64,000 bases of DNA, taken from contig CANSAF010000003.1 of NCBI GenBank assembly GCA_947644645.1, positions 1 to 64,000 of the forward strand, read 5' to 3'. Both the position numbers and the translations under genes were made by a program. Numbering within the stretch: the stretch's first letter is position 1; every line of letters starts with the position of its first letter. The notes beneath the pieces are model-generated. The model was not told the DNA's origin and did no database searches. It worked only from the letters and a program-made list of their open reading frames with translations. Positions 44,046 through 53,724 of this stretch are shown here, piece by piece. This DNA comes from an uncultured Sporosarcina sp. (lineage in GTDB: Bacteria; Bacillota; Bacilli; Bacillales_A; Planococcaceae).

Positions 44046-45122
44046 ATGTTTCCAAAAGTTAAGAAGTACACTAAGAAAAAGAAAAAATCTATATTAATCG
44101 TCCTTTTATATTTGGCAATTATTTTATTTTTTATATGGTTATTAGTTGTTTTATTGCTGTCCTACTACTTGTGGCATGATGAAATCAAAGAAAATCCTTT
44201 ATTGGGTAAAGTGAATTCTTTTTCTAATTTCTACATGGAAACGTTGAAGGATTCCTCCGATTTTCTCAAGCCATTAGGTGAAACGGATGTTACTTTAAAA
44301 GGAGCATCCAATGAAAAAGATAATGTGAAGATTCGGATGAAACAACCAGATAGGGATGAATTCAAACCCGCTATGAAGGATCTTTTAAAAGATAGAGACC
44401 TAACTTTCAAGAATATTGATGCTATCTTTGAAAATATGAAATCACCTAAAGAAATTACAAAAGATTCAATTCATTCGACATTTGGCAGAGACGTTATTTA
44501 TATTTATCACACCCATAACAGGGAATCTTTTTTACCTTATTTAAAAGGCACCGATAAACCGGAAGATGCTTATCACTCAAAAGCAAATATTACGTTGGTC
44601 GGTGACATGCTGGGTAGGGCACTAGAGAGAAGAGGGGTAGGCGCGAAAGTGGATTCAGCAGATATTGTACAAGAATTAAGTTTGAAAGGGTTAGACTTTA
44701 ACAGTTCTTATCAGTTATCGGGGGAACAGGTACGGTCTGCACGTGCGGAAAACAAAGATTTGGAAATTTTCTTGGATATACATCGCGATTCATTGCGTAA
44801 AGATTCTACAACTAAAAAAATGAATGGAGAAAGTTTTGCACGTTTGTTATTTGTTATTGGTACTGGGCATGAAAATTATGAAAGTAATCTTTTGTTTACA
44901 GAAGGCTTGGATAAGCTTCTTGCTGCTCGGTATCCGGGTTTGTCAAAAGGAATAATTATAAAAGATAGCAGTCAAGGGAACGGAGTTTATAACCAGGATT
45001 TATCTCCAAACTCAGTTATTGTAGAAATTGGAGGTGTCGATAATACGGTAGAAGAGCTACATCGGACTACCGAAGCGTTGGCGGACGTGCTAAGCGATTA
45101 TTATTGGCACAGAGAAAAGTAA
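44046..45122 (+). CDS. spoIIP: SpoIIP-type peptidoglycan hydrolase (second copy)
   Basis: 358 residues: Lys-rich N terminus, one anchor helix, a middle region of about 120 residues and the SpoIIP domain with YHTHNRESFLPYL, LDIHRDSLRKD and VIVEIGGVDNT. It is closer to full length than the copy at 30652 and clearly different in sequence, so the two are not a recent duplicate. AAGGTGGG precedes the ATG at 44046. Its place between copper genes is unexpected. Confidence 0.92.
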   Translation: MFPKVKKYTKKKKKSILIVLLYLAIILFFIWLLVVLLLSYYLWHDEIKENPLLGKVNSFSNFYMETLKDSSDFLKPLGETDVTLKGASNEKDNVKIRMKQPDRDEFKPAMKDLLKDRDLTFKNIDAIFENMKSPKEITKDSIHSTFGRDVIYIYHTHNRESFLPYLKGTDKPEDAYHSKANITLVGDMLGRALERRGVGAKVDSADIVQELSLKGLDFNSSYQLSGEQVRSARAENKDLEIFLDIHRDSLRKDSTTKKMNGESFARLLFVIGTGHENYESNLLFTEGLDKLLAARYPGLSKGIIIKDSSQGNGVYNQDLSPNSVIVEIGGVDNTVEELHRTTEALADVLSDYYWHREK

Positions 45123-45250
45123 TCTGTTTGTTTGGAGTCCAACACATAAAAAAAGAAAAAGGATTTTTTAAGGAGTTTCTTCTTTTTAGTTTTAAAACGA
45201 CTTTTAAGGGAAAAATATCACTGATTGCAAAAATAGCAGGAGGTGAGTCC

Positions 45251-45577
45251 ATGAATACGAAATACGAAGAATGTCTGAAAGCTTGTTTAGAATGTCTAGA
45301 AGCGTGTAACGTCTGTTTTGATGCGTGCCTGAAAGAGGACGATATGAAGATGATGGCTGATTGTATCCGCTTGGACCGTGAATGTGCAGATATATGTGCG
45401 TTTGCCGCACAAGCAATGACGCGAAATAGCCCATTTACTAAACAGATTTTAGAATTATGTGCAGAAGTTTGCGAACGTTGTGCAGAAGAGTGTGCAAAAC
45501 ATGATCACGATCATTGCCAACGCTGTGCCGAATCTTGCCGAAAGTGTGCTGAGGCATGTCGACAAATGGTAGCTTAA
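45251..45577 (+). CDS. Cys-rich four-helix-bundle copper-storage-type protein
   Basis: 108 residues containing 18 Cys, most in CxxxC/CxxC steps along predicted helices (ECLKACLECLEACNVCFDAC; CAEVCERCAEECAK). This is the DUF326/Csp3 pattern, in which a tetramer of bundles stores many Cu(I). No signal peptide, so cytosolic. GGAGGTGAG precedes the ATG at 45251; the longer frame upstream overlaps spoIIP and lacks support. It would buffer copper before CopA exports it. Confidence 0.9.
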   Translation: MNTKYEECLKACLECLEACNVCFDACLKEDDMKMMADCIRLDRECADICAFAAQAMTRNSPFTKQILELCAEVCERCAEECAKHDHDHCQRCAESCRKCAEACRQMVA

Positions 45578-45690
45578 GCAATAGACAGAAAACGTAGCCA
45601 ACAATGGAGCTATTTCAAGAAGTTGAAAAAGGCTTTCTTGGGATAGCTTCTTTTACTTGATATTTACCCAGAATAAGGAGTGTTATTCAA

Positions 45691-46254
45691 ATGAAAAAGC
45701 AACTGCTTTTTTTAAGTATCGCTATGATTATTGGTTTAAGTGGGTGTGGAAATAGTACCAGCAACGAGGAAAGTCAAAACAATAATAGCGAACCCAAACA
45801 GGAAGAAATGAAGATGGAGATGAACCATTCCGGCTCAGGTGAAGTCCCTGAAAGCTTGAAGGTGGCAGAAAATCCAACCTATGAAGTGGGAAGCGAAGCA
45901 ATTATTAAAACAGACCATATGGAAGGAATGGATGGGGCTGTAGCAACAATTGTGGGTGCTTATGATACTACGGCTTACGCTATCTCATATACCCCGGTAA
46001 CTGGCGGAGAAAGAGTGGAAAATCATAAATGGGTCATTCAAGAAGAAGTTAAAGATGATGACGACAAAACTTTGGAACAGGGAACCGAGGTCACCGTGGA
46101 GGCAGACCACATGAAAGGGATGGAAGGAGCATTAGCTGAAATTGATTCAGCAGAAAAAACTACTGTATATATGATTGACTATACTCCGACTACCGGTGGG
46201 GAAGAAGTAACAAACCATAAATGGGTAACGGAAAGTGAGCTTTCAGCTAAATAA
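45691..46254 (+). CDS. YdhK-family lipoprotein (two DUF1541 repeats)
   Basis: 187 residues: lipobox IIGLSGC, Asn/Glu/Met-rich linker (KQEEMKMEMNHSGSG), then two copies of a 60-residue unit, each with KTDHMEGMDGA / EADHMKGMEGA and YTPVTGGE / YTPTTGGE, ending NHKWV. The repeated D-H-M-x-G-M sets could hold metal. Such lipoproteins accompany copper genes in Bacilli and Staphylococci; biochemical role not established. Confidence 0.88.
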   Translation: MKKQLLFLSIAMIIGLSGCGNSTSNEESQNNNSEPKQEEMKMEMNHSGSGEVPESLKVAENPTYEVGSEAIIKTDHMEGMDGAVATIVGAYDTTAYAISYTPVTGGERVENHKWVIQEEVKDDDDKTLEQGTEVTVEADHMKGMEGALAEIDSAEKTTVYMIDYTPTTGGEEVTNHKWVTESELSAK

Positions 46255-46273
46255 TGTTTTTACAAAGTAGAAT

Positions 46274-46322
46274 AAAAATGTCCCATAAGCCAAAATTTAT
46301 CGGTTTTATGGGGCATTTTTTT
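46274..46322 (+). terminator. Terminator after the YdhK-like gene
   Basis: AAAAATGTCCCATAA pairs with TTATGGGGCATTTTT, and more T follow. Confidence 0.88.
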
Positions 46323-46537
46323 GATAGCATGCTTCAATTCTATCATTTAACTCGATTAAAAGTTGATTTTCAAATAGGCAACTTCCCAATTTAAAGTGTG
46401 ACGGTTCGGTTAACTTGCAATTTTTATAAGTGAGATATGATAAAATATACTTGATGTAAGTTCTTTTTAGTTTGAATAGAAGTGAAGTCAATTCGATGAC
46501 CTATAATTTTTCATAAAGAATAGGAGAGAAATTAATT

Positions 46538-47059
46538 ATGAAAAAAAGATTACTCGTAGTATTTGGTTTATTGCTAAGCTTTATGTTAGTCGCTTGCAGC
46601 AATGATTCATCGGATGGAAGTGAAGTCAAAGATACAAAAGAAAAGGTACATGAGTATAGCGTTGGAAGTTTTGAAGACGATGTAACAGCATCTATTACAT
46701 CTCATGAACTGATTGTTAATGATAACGGCAAAGAAACTACATTTGACTTGCCAAGTGATGAATTCTTCGTTTCTATTGCACCATTTGTTGAAACTACACA
46801 TCCTTGTGCAATACATAGTTTAACAGGGTGCCAAGGAGAACTAGTTGAAAAAGACTTCGACGTGCATATTCAAGACGAAGATGGCAATGTCGTTGTAGAC
46901 GAAACGATCGCCTCTTTAGAAAATGGATTTATCGATCTGTGGTTACCGCGTAATAAAAATTTCCAAGTGAAAATTACACATGACGACAAAACAGTTGAAT
47001 CTAATATCTCCACATTTGAAGGCGACAATACTTGTATTACAACGATGCAACTAACATAA
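46538..47059 (+). CDS. cueP: CueP-family copper-binding lipoprotein
   Basis: 173 residues: lipobox FMLVAC and a mature domain with the CueP signature THPCAIHSLTGCQGEL, plus a late Cys in FEGDNTCITTM. Salmonella CueP is a periplasmic copper protein that hands copper to superoxide dismutase; this version is lipid-anchored for a Gram-positive. AGGAGAG precedes the ATG. It stands alone. Confidence 0.88.
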   Translation: MKKRLLVVFGLLLSFMLVACSNDSSDGSEVKDTKEKVHEYSVGSFEDDVTASITSHELIVNDNGKETTFDLPSDEFFVSIAPFVETTHPCAIHSLTGCQGELVEKDFDVHIQDEDGNVVVDETIASLENGFIDLWLPRNKNFQVKITHDDKTVESNISTFEGDNTCITTMQLT

Positions 47060-47191
47060 TTCCTTTAAACATCATCCACTTAGAATCGTGAAGTACTCAC
47101 AATACTTTTCATGGTTCTTTTTTTATATCAAATTTGATCTCGTGCTATTCCCGCAGAACAAGATTGTTTCTCACCTTAACACCGTTTCTTA

Positions 47192-47481
47192 TTAATCTTT
47201 TGAGGGTTGAGTGAATACTTTTATCACATGTGTATGACCATCATCTTCTGTCGTTCTCACTTCCATATAATAGGTATGGAACCCACCCGGTAATGGAATG
47301 GGTAAACTTGTATATGCTTCGTATTGATATATATGTCCATCTTCAAAAGTTGTGTTACCAATCATATGGCGATAATGCCCTTTTTCCGTCTCGGTCGGCG
47401 TACTTGTCTCCCCCTGGATATATCTGCACATGTCCATTTGGGCAAGTGGTTGTACCAAGATGACCATGTGTATGAACATCA
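47192..47481 (-). pseudogene. YmaF-like His-rich protein with a frameshift
   Basis: The downstream frame encodes STPTETEKGHYRHM, DGHIYQYEAYTS and DDGHTHVIKVF, typical of YmaF. Its expected N-terminal part (VHTHGHLGTTTCPNGHVQIYPG) is in another frame upstream, and the two join at a run of G near 47410-47418. Neither frame has a good ribosome site at the N terminus. It is a broken gene or a sequencing error in the G run. The family is widespread in Bacilli and unstudied. Confidence 0.65.
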
Positions 47482-47511
47482 CAGATAGGGATAAAATTAA
47501 TTTAAAACACG

Positions 47512-47547
47512 AAATAGCACCCCTGTTAGGTGGTGCTATTTTTTTTT
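47512..47547 (+). terminator. Terminator before the mer promoter
   Basis: AAATAGCACC pairs with GGTGCTATTT, followed by T8. It insulates the mer operon from upstream transcription. Confidence 0.8.
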
Positions 47548-47560
47548 AGGAAGCTATATA

Positions 47561-47592
47561 TTGACCCTGTACTTAGGTACAGGGTTTATACT
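47561..47592 (+). promoter_or_regulatory. mer promoter/operator
   Basis: TTGACC (47561-47566), a 20-base spacer and TATACT (47587-47592). The spacer holds the palindrome CTGTACTTAGGTACAG. The overlong spacer with a central dyad is diagnostic of MerR-activated promoters. Confidence 0.92.
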
Positions 47593-47610
47593 ATGTATGA
47601 GGTGAAACAA

Positions 47611-48009
47611 ATGGTTTTTCATATAGGTGAACTGGCGGAGAAATGTAACGTTAATAAAGAAACCATTCGGTATTATGAACGTTTAGGACTAATTCCCAAA
47701 CCTTCTCGTACAGAGTCAGGATATCGAATATACACAGAACAAACCGTTGACCGATTAAATTTCATTAAGCGCATTCAGGAATTAGGTTTTACTTTAAATG
47801 AAATTGATAAGCTTTTAGGCGTGGTAGATCGTGATGAAGCGAAATGCCGTGATATGTATGATTTTACTGTTTATAAGATTGAAGACATTCAACAGAAAAT
47901 TCAAGGTCTCAAAAGAATCGAACAAATGCTTATCGACCTAAAAGAAAGATGTCCCGCAAACAAAGATATTTATGAATGCCCTATTATTGAAACTTTACTA
48001 GAAGTTTAA
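47611..48009 (+). CDS. merR: MerR mercury-responsive regulator
   Basis: 132 residues: winged helix ([26 protein letters not shown]), coiled coil and Hg(II) ligands C79, C114 and C123, the positions known for Bacillus MerR. GAGGTG is 6 bases before the ATG at 47611, so the longer upstream frame crossing the promoter is excluded. It leads a two-gene operon with merA. Confidence 0.95.
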   Translation: MVFHIGELAEKCNVNKETIRYYERLGLIPKPSRTESGYRIYTEQTVDRLNFIKRIQELGFTLNEIDKLLGVVDRDEAKCRDMYDFTVYKIEDIQQKIQGLKRIEQMLIDLKERCPANKDIYECPIIETLLEV

Positions 48010-48025
48010 GGACGGAGGAATAGTA

Positions 48026-49666
48026 TTGAAAAGATATCGGATTAGCGTTCAAGGAATGACATGTAAGGGTTGTGAAGAGCATTTGGCTGTTGCGCTTCAA
48101 AATATAGGTGCAAAGCGTATTGAAGTTGATTTTCGCCGTGGGGAAGCTGTATTTGAACTTCAAAATGACGTAGAAGTTGAAATAGTTAAAAATGCGATTG
48201 CTGAAGCCAAATATCATCCAGGTGGAATTGAAGATTTACAAACACAAGTAAAAGTTGATTTAGGTTGCGAAGATGATTATGACTATATCATTATTGGTTC
48301 TGGTGCAGCAGCCTTTTCATCTGCCATTGAAGCTGTGGGTTACGGTGCTAAAGTTGCAATGATTGAACGTGGAACGGTGGGAGGAACTTGCGTTAATATC
48401 GGATGTGTTCCGTCTAAGACCTTGTTAAGGGCAGGAGAAATCAATCATTCAGCAAAAAATAATCCATTTACAGGATTACACACTACAACACAAAATGTTG
48501 ATTTAGCCTTATTAGTACAACAAAAAAATGATTTAGTAAGTACACTTCGAAATGAAAAATATGTGAATTTAATTGAAGATTACGATTTTGATTTAATAAA
48601 GGGTGACGCGAAATTTGTAAATGAAAGTACAGTTGAAGTGAATGGCAACCAAATAACTGCGAAACGATTTTTAATAGCTACAGGGGCATCACCATCCATT
48701 CCTAATATTCCCGGATTAGACGAAGTAGAGTATTTAACAAGCACTACGTTACTTGAATTAAAGAAGGTTCCAAAGCGTCTCACGGTGCTTGGTTCTGGAT
48801 ATATCGGATTGGAATTAGGACAACTATTTCATAATTTAGGCGCAGAAGTAACTTTGATACAAAGAAGCGAGCGTCTATTAAAAAAATACGAACCTGAAAT
48901 TTCAGAAGCTATTACTCAGGTCTTAACAGAACAGGGAATTAATTTAGTTTCAGGAGCAGCCTATGAACGCGTAGAACAAGATGGAGACATTAAAAAAGTT
49001 CATGTAGAGATAAATGGTGAAAAGCGAATCATTGAAGCAGAACAATTGCTTGTAGCAACAGGAAGAAAACCAAATACAGAATCTTTGAACTTACATGCAG
49101 CAGGTGTTGACGTTGGGTCTCGTAGTGAAATCGTCATTGATGAATATTCTAAAACTTCCAATTCCCAAATTTACGCAGCCGGAGATGTAACGCTTGGTCC
49201 CCAATTTGTTTATGTAGCTGCTTATCAAGGTGGACTTGCTGCGCGTAATGCAATCGGAGGACTAAATCAAAAGGTGAATTTAGAAGTTGTTCCAGGTGTT
49301 ACGTTTACTAATCCTTCGATTGCAACTGTTGGTTTAACTGAACAGAAAGCAAAAGAAAAAGGTCTTGAGGTTAAAACGTCTGTCTTGCCGTTAGATGCCG
49401 TACCAAGGGCCCTTGTTAATCGGGAAACGACGGGTATTTTTAAATTAGTAGCAGATGCAAAAACATTAAAAGTGTTAGGGGTTCATATAGTTGCGGAAAA
49501 CGCAGGAGAGGTTATCTATGCGGCAACATTAGCTGTAAAATTCGGATTGACAATAGAAGATCTACGAGAAACTCTTACTCCCTATTTAACAATGGCAGAA
49601 GGATTGAAATTAGCAGCCCTTACGTTTGATAAAGATGTATCCAAATTATCTTGTTGTGCTGGATAA
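48026..49666 (+). CDS. merA: Mercuric reductase
   Basis: 546 residues, TTG start after CGGAGG. One N-terminal metal-binding domain (C13xxC16), FAD motif [10 protein letters not shown], redox pair C122/C127 ([13 protein letters not shown]), NADPH motif [10 protein letters not shown] and the C-terminal Hg-binding C543-C544 (LSCCAG). It reduces Hg(II) to volatile Hg(0) with NADPH. Neither a mercury importer (MerT/P/E) nor MerB is present. Confidence 0.97.
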   Translation: MKRYRISVQGMTCKGCEEHLAVALQNIGAKRIEVDFRRGEAVFELQNDVEVEIVKNAIAEAKYHPGGIEDLQTQVKVDLGCEDDYDYIIIGSGAAAFSSAIEAVGYGAKVAMIERGTVGGTCVNIGCVPSKTLLRAGEINHSAKNNPFTGLHTTTQNVDLALLVQQKNDLVSTLRNEKYVNLIEDYDFDLIKGDAKFVNESTVEVNGNQITAKRFLIATGASPSIPNIPGLDEVEYLTSTTLLELKKVPKRLTVLGSGYIGLELGQLFHNLGAEVTLIQRSERLLKKYEPEISEAITQVLTEQGINLVSGAAYERVEQDGDIKKVHVEINGEKRIIEAEQLLVATGRKPNTESLNLHAAGVDVGSRSEIVIDEYSKTSNSQIYAAGDVTLGPQFVYVAAYQGGLAARNAIGGLNQKVNLEVVPGVTFTNPSIATVGLTEQKAKEKGLEVKTSVLPLDAVPRALVNRETTGIFKLVADAKTLKVLGVHIVAENAGEVIYAATLAVKFGLTIEDLRETLTPYLTMAEGLKLAALTFDKDVSKLSCCAG

Positions 49667-49682
49667 CAATATTAATTTAAAA

Positions 49683-49722
49683 GTAGCCGGAATTCCTTAG
49701 AGAAAGGAATTCCGGCTTTTAA
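49683..49722 (+). terminator. Terminator after merA
   Basis: AGCCGGAATTCCTT and AAGGAATTCCGGCT form a perfect 14-base stem followed by TTTAAAAT. Confidence 0.88.
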
Positions 49723-49843
49723 AATCAATCTAAACCATTGATCTGTATATCACATCTCAGGATTTTACAAAGTGTATAAAATCCAAAGATATAGTTTCAA
49801 GAAAGGTATTGTCTGCTTTTTCTCGTATAGGAACCTAGGTCGT

Positions 49844-50806
49844 TCAGTCACGCAAAACTAAATTAGGTATTAAACGTATATAAATAAGTGAACCTATAAG
49901 CTCCACGATTGTTTGGGTCACAATGATGGCCGCTACTAAAGTGTTCACTCCGTCAGGCAGAGCCAATGCAAGAGGAAGAACTACGAGCGAATTACGTATT
50001 GCTCCTCCAAATATAAGCGAGCGTCCAGTTTTAATATCAAGATTAAACAACCTAGCAAAGAATCGCGAAATTATGGGCATAATGATCATAAAGGCGATAT
50101 ATATAGGAATTACTTTTATTATTAAATTAATGTGGCCAGATAATTTCCCTATTTGAGATGCTACAACAACAAAAAGTGTAAGAGCCATGAATGGAACAGG
50201 AAGCCATGCAGAACTATTTAATATTTTATCTACAGTAGATGCTTTTTTTGCGAATAATTGTACGATGATAGCAATGCCCATTGGAATAACGATTAGCCCG
50301 AGAAATGCTTCGAAAAATGGACCGGCTTCCACTATTCCTATAGCTTCCCTTCCCATAAACAACCATAAGTACAAAGGTAACAAGAGCATCTGCGTTACGA
50401 AAAGAACAGGGGTTGCCATAAGTAAAAGCTTTTCATTTCCACGACCAAGAGATGTGAACACAATGACATAATCAATACAAGGGGTCAGCAATACTAAATA
50501 AACCCCGAGTAATAATGGTGGATATTCTGGTAATAGCTTTGATAGAAGCCATACAACAATGGGTACGGCTATATAGTTAACCGTTAATAAAGCTCCGAGA
50601 AAACGACGATTTCCGAACGATTTTTTCAAGGCTGCAAATGGAATCTGAGAAAACATACTGTACATTAATATAGCAATAACTAAAGAAATCGTCACATCTA
50701 ATCGTCCGGCGAAATCAGGCACGAATAATCCAAATCCAGCTGCTATCACTAGCACAATAACATACAGTGATATTTGTTTTTCTTCTAATTGTTCTCTAGT
50801 CCACAT
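49844..50806 (-). CDS. ACR3-like/bile acid symporter-family arsenic transporter
   Basis: 320 residues, about ten helices. LLTPCIDYVIVFTSLGRGN in helix 4 places a Cys where Acr3 has its essential residue. The C-terminal GGAIRNSLVVLPLALALP matches the second conserved block of the BASS fold. It probably exports arsenite or antimonite, duplicating ArsB nearby. AGGAGAA precedes the ATG. No ArsR box was found before it. Confidence 0.78.
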   Translation of the reverse strand: MWTREQLEEKQISLYVIVLVIAAGFGLFVPDFAGRLDVTISLVIAILMYSMFSQIPFAALKKSFGNRRFLGALLTVNYIAVPIVVWLLSKLLPEYPPLLLGVYLVLLTPCIDYVIVFTSLGRGNEKLLLMATPVLFVTQMLLLPLYLWLFMGREAIGIVEAGPFFEAFLGLIVIPMGIAIIVQLFAKKASTVDKILNSSAWLPVPFMALTLFVVVASQIGKLSGHINLIIKVIPIYIAFMIIMPIISRFFARLFNLDIKTGRSLIFGGAIRNSLVVLPLALALPDGVNTLVAAIIVTQTIVELIGSLIYIRLIPNLVLRD

Positions 50807-51159
50807 TAAAAATTATTCTCCTTTTGTTTTATAAATATCCCCAAGATAACTTAGTCGATTTCATATAATTAGAGAGTGGGGATTAAATGTAGAGTTGAAG
50901 TGGAAGTATCTCTCCAACATTTCGAAATAAGTAAGTGATGCAACTGTGAGGCTGGATGAGGAACCCTAATGTCTACTATACCTCAACATTGCCTTTTTGA
51001 CATGCAAGTATTATACGACAATACGACTTCCAACTATTCAAAAGGACTGTCATTAAGCAGCGCTATAATTTTTGAAAAAGAATTTCATAGGAAATGATAA
51101 ACACACTTGCATATATAAGCATATGATTATATACTGATGATGAAGTGGAGGGATGATAC
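50807..51159. other. Divergent intergenic region before arsR
   Basis: About 350 bases separate the ACR3-like gene from arsR. The right end carries the arsR promoter. The remainder, including a GC-richer piece near 50950, holds nothing I recognise. Confidence 0.4.
51107..51135 (+). promoter_or_regulatory. arsR promoter and ArsR operator
   Basis: TTGCAT (51107-51112), a 17-base spacer ATATAAGCATATGATTA and TATACT (51130-51135). The A/T-rich dyad in the spacer recurs before arsD, differing at one base. Confidence 0.8.
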
Positions 51160-51507
51160 ATGAATACAACAGCAACAATTGATCTGCAACGAGCATCACA
51201 ACTATTAAAATTGCTCGGAGATCCGACACGTTTGACGATGATGAAGTTACTCAAGTCACATGAATGCTGTGTGTGTGAATTTGTTGAGATTTTTAAAATG
51301 AGTCAGCCGGCGATTAGCCAGCATTTGCGTAAACTTAGAGATATTGAGTTGGTTAAAGAAGAACGCAGAGGTCAATGGATTTTCTTTTCGATTAATGAAA
51401 ATCATGAAGATTATCCGTTTATTAAAAGCATCCTTGAACATCTTCCTGAACAGAATGAATCAATCGCTGAACTGGAGGCACAAGGACTTCGAGTTTGTTG
51501 TCAATAA
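51160..51507 (+). CDS. arsR: ArsR arsenite-responsive repressor
   Basis: 115 residues, ArsR/SmtB winged helix. As(III) ligands C36, C37 and C39 lie in HECCVCEF, the ELCVCDL-like metal box. The recognition helix is MSQPAISQHLRKL. A C-terminal Cys pair (RVCCQ) is an extra. GTGGAGGG precedes the ATG. First gene of arsR-arsB-arsC. Confidence 0.95.
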   Translation: MNTTATIDLQRASQLLKLLGDPTRLTMMKLLKSHECCVCEFVEIFKMSQPAISQHLRKLRDIELVKEERRGQWIFFSINENHEDYPFIKSILEHLPEQNESIAELEAQGLRVCCQ

Positions 51508-51522
51508 GGAGGAGAAAGTACG

Positions 51523-52821
51523 TTGGTTTCAGTTATCACCGCATCATTAATTTTCATAATTACACTTATTTTTGTCATTTGGCAACCTAGAAACTTATCA
51601 ATTGGATGGTCTGCATGTATTGGTGCCGTAATCGCTTTGATAGTAGGCGTAGTTAATTTTCAGGATGTCATAGATGTAACGGGGATTGTATGGAATGCAA
51701 CGCTTGCTTTTGTTGCAATCATTATTATTTCATTAATCTTAGACGAAATTGGATTTTTCGAATGGTCTGCCCTTCATATGGCTAGATTGGCTAAAGGCAG
51801 TGGGATTCGGATGTTCGTTTATGTCAGTCTTTTAGGTGCAGTCGTTGCTGCTTTATTTGCAAACGATGGTGCTGCCTTAATCCTAACGCCAATTGTTTTG
51901 GCAATGGTACGAAATTTGAATTTCAGTGAAAAGATGATTTTTCCATTCATCATTGCCAGTGGTTTTATTGCAGATACGACTTCGTTGCCATTAGTTGTGA
52001 GTAACTTGGTCAATATTGTATCAGCAGACTTTTTCGGCATCGGATTTGTTGAGTATGCATCTCGGATGATAGTTCCCAATTTATTTGCTTTAGTTGCGAG
52101 TATTTTAGTACTGTTTTTATTCTTCCGTAAGGATATCCCGAAAGACTATAAAGTATCAGATCTAAAAGAACCGAAGGATGCTATTAAAGATATAAAGTTG
52201 TTTCGACTAGCTTGGGTAATTTTAGGCGTGTTACTCGTGGGCTATTTCTCTAGTGAATTTACAGGATTGCCTGTATCTATTATTGCTGGGATTACAGCCA
52301 TCTTCTTTATGCTTATGGCACAAAGAAGTCCCGCTGTTCACACGAAGCAAGTAATTAAAGGTGCACCTTGGGCTATTGTTTTCTTCTCTGTCGGCATGTA
52401 TGTAGTCGTTTATGGCTTGCGCAATGCGGGTTTGACAAGTGTGTTGGCAGATGTCATTCAAATGGCAGCCAATCAAGGGCTCTTTGTAGCGACGATTTCG
52501 ATGGGCTTTATCGCGGCAATCTTATCATCCATTATGAATAATATGCCTACTGTTATGATTAACGCTTTAGCCATATCAGAAACAACTACAACAGGACCGA
52601 TTCGCGAAGCTCTAATTTATGCAAATGTCATTGGGTCGGATTTAGGTCCAAAAATCACACCAATCGGTTCCTTGGCCACTTTATTGTGGTTGCATGTACT
52701 GTCTCAAAAAGATGTGAAAATCTCATGGGGTAGCTATTTTAAAATCGGTATCATCTTAACAGTTCCTACACTCCTGATTACACTAATCGGGCTGTATGTA
52801 TGGCTGTCATTCATACAATAA
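51523..52821 (+). CDS. arsB: ArsB arsenite efflux permease
   Basis: 432 residues, about 12 helices. [16 protein letters not shown] and [13 protein letters not shown] are ArsB signatures. It exports As(III)/Sb(III) alone or energised by ArsA, which is encoded downstream. The frame opens with TTG after AAGGAGGAG. The stop precedes arsC by 23 bases. Confidence 0.96.
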   Translation: MVSVITASLIFIITLIFVIWQPRNLSIGWSACIGAVIALIVGVVNFQDVIDVTGIVWNATLAFVAIIIISLILDEIGFFEWSALHMARLAKGSGIRMFVYVSLLGAVVAALFANDGAALILTPIVLAMVRNLNFSEKMIFPFIIASGFIADTTSLPLVVSNLVNIVSADFFGIGFVEYASRMIVPNLFALVASILVLFLFFRKDIPKDYKVSDLKEPKDAIKDIKLFRLAWVILGVLLVGYFSSEFTGLPVSIIAGITAIFFMLMAQRSPAVHTKQVIKGAPWAIVFFSVGMYVVVYGLRNAGLTSVLADVIQMAANQGLFVATISMGFIAAILSSIMNNMPTVMINALAISETTTTGPIREALIYANVIGSDLGPKITPIGSLATLLWLHVLSQKDVKISWGSYFKIGIILTVPTLLITLIGLYVWLSFIQ

Positions 52822-52844
52822 AACACAAAAAGGAGATTTTTACT

Positions 52845-53264
52845 ATGTCGAAAAAAACACTCTATTTCTTATGTACAGGTAACTCATGTCGCAGTCAAAT
52901 GGCTGAAGGCTGGGGTAAAAAGTATCTCGGAGAAGAATGGCAAGTTCTTAGTGCGGGAATTGAAGCACACGGCGTCAATCCAAGTGCTGTTAAAGCGATG
53001 AATGAGGCTGGAGTCGATATTTCGAATCAAACTTCGGATATTATTGATCCACAAATCTTAAATAATGCAGATTTTGTTGTCACGCTTTGTGGAGATGCTG
53101 CTGACAAGTGTCCGATGACACCACCTCATGTCAAACGTGATCATTGGGGATTTGATGATCCTGCTAAGGCAGAAGGAACAGATGAAGAGAAATGGGCGTT
53201 TTTCCAGCGTGTACGCGATGAAATCGGATCAAGGATTGAACGCTTCGCTAAAACTGGTGAATAA
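52845..53264 (+). CDS. arsC: ArsC arsenate reductase, thioredoxin-coupled
   Basis: 139 residues with catalytic C10 and the P-loop CTGNSCRS, plus the relay pair C82 and C89 (LCGDAADKC). This is the staphylococcal/Bacillus class needing thioredoxin. AAAAGGAG precedes the ATG at 52845. It reduces As(V) to As(III) for export. It ends at a hairpin terminator. Confidence 0.97.
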   Translation: MSKKTLYFLCTGNSCRSQMAEGWGKKYLGEEWQVLSAGIEAHGVNPSAVKAMNEAGVDISNQTSDIIDPQILNNADFVVTLCGDAADKCPMTPPHVKRDHWGFDDPAKAEGTDEEKWAFFQRVRDEIGSRIERFAKTGE

Positions 53265-53271
53265 ATAAATT

Positions 53272-53302
53272 AGGCCGTGGATTCATCCCACGGCTATTCT
53301 TA
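53272..53302 (+). terminator. Terminator after arsC
   Basis: GCCGTGG pairs with CCACGGC and is followed by TATTCTTAT. It splits the ars genes into two transcription units. Confidence 0.75.
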
Positions 53303-53304
53303 TA

Positions 53305-53333
53305 TTAAGTATATAAGGATATGATTATGTATT
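53305..53333 (+). promoter_or_regulatory. arsD promoter with second ArsR operator
   Basis: TTAAGT, the 17-base spacer ATATAAGGATATGATTA (16 of 17 bases as before arsR) and TGTATT. The -35 and -10 boxes are weaker than those before arsR. Confidence 0.75.
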
Positions 53334-53352
53334 AATGAAGGAGATGTTGATA

Positions 53353-53712
53353 ATGAAAAAGATCGAAATATTTGATCCTGCAATGTGTTGTTCAACTGGT
53401 GTCTGCGGACCAGGTGTTGATCCAGAATTAACGCGTGTCGCATCGGCTGTTTATTCACTTGAACAAAAGAAATTTGATATTACTCGCTATAATCTTGGGA
53501 ATGATCCAGGGGCATTTGTAGACAATGAAGTAGTAAATAAAGTACTTCTTGAAAAAGGTCCAGATGCTCTTCCTTTGATACTTGTTAATAATGAGGTTGT
53601 AAAGGTGGGTGCCTATCCGACAAACGAAGAGTTAGCAGAATGGCTTAATGTAAAGACAGCTGAACTTCAGGAAAAACCACGCGTACGTGTTTCAGTCAAG
53701 TTTGATAAATAA
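53353..53712 (+). CDS. arsD: ArsD arsenic metallochaperone
   Basis: 119 residues, thioredoxin-like, with the As(III)-binding set C12, C13 and C18 (AMCCSTGVCGP). The vicinal C-terminal Cys pairs of some ArsDs are absent. AAGGAG precedes the ATG at 53353. It delivers As(III) to ArsA, the next gene, 12 bases away. Confidence 0.95.
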   Translation: MKKIEIFDPAMCCSTGVCGPGVDPELTRVASAVYSLEQKKFDITRYNLGNDPGAFVDNEVVNKVLLEKGPDALPLILVNNEVVKVGAYPTNEELAEWLNVKTAELQEKPRVRVSVKFDK

Positions 53713-53724
53713 GGGGGAATAACC

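Noticed and set aside
45104..45250. Longer N terminus for the Cys-rich copper-storage protein
   Set aside because: The extension overlaps spoIIP and lacks a ribosome site, whereas GGAGGTGAG directly precedes the ATG at 45251.
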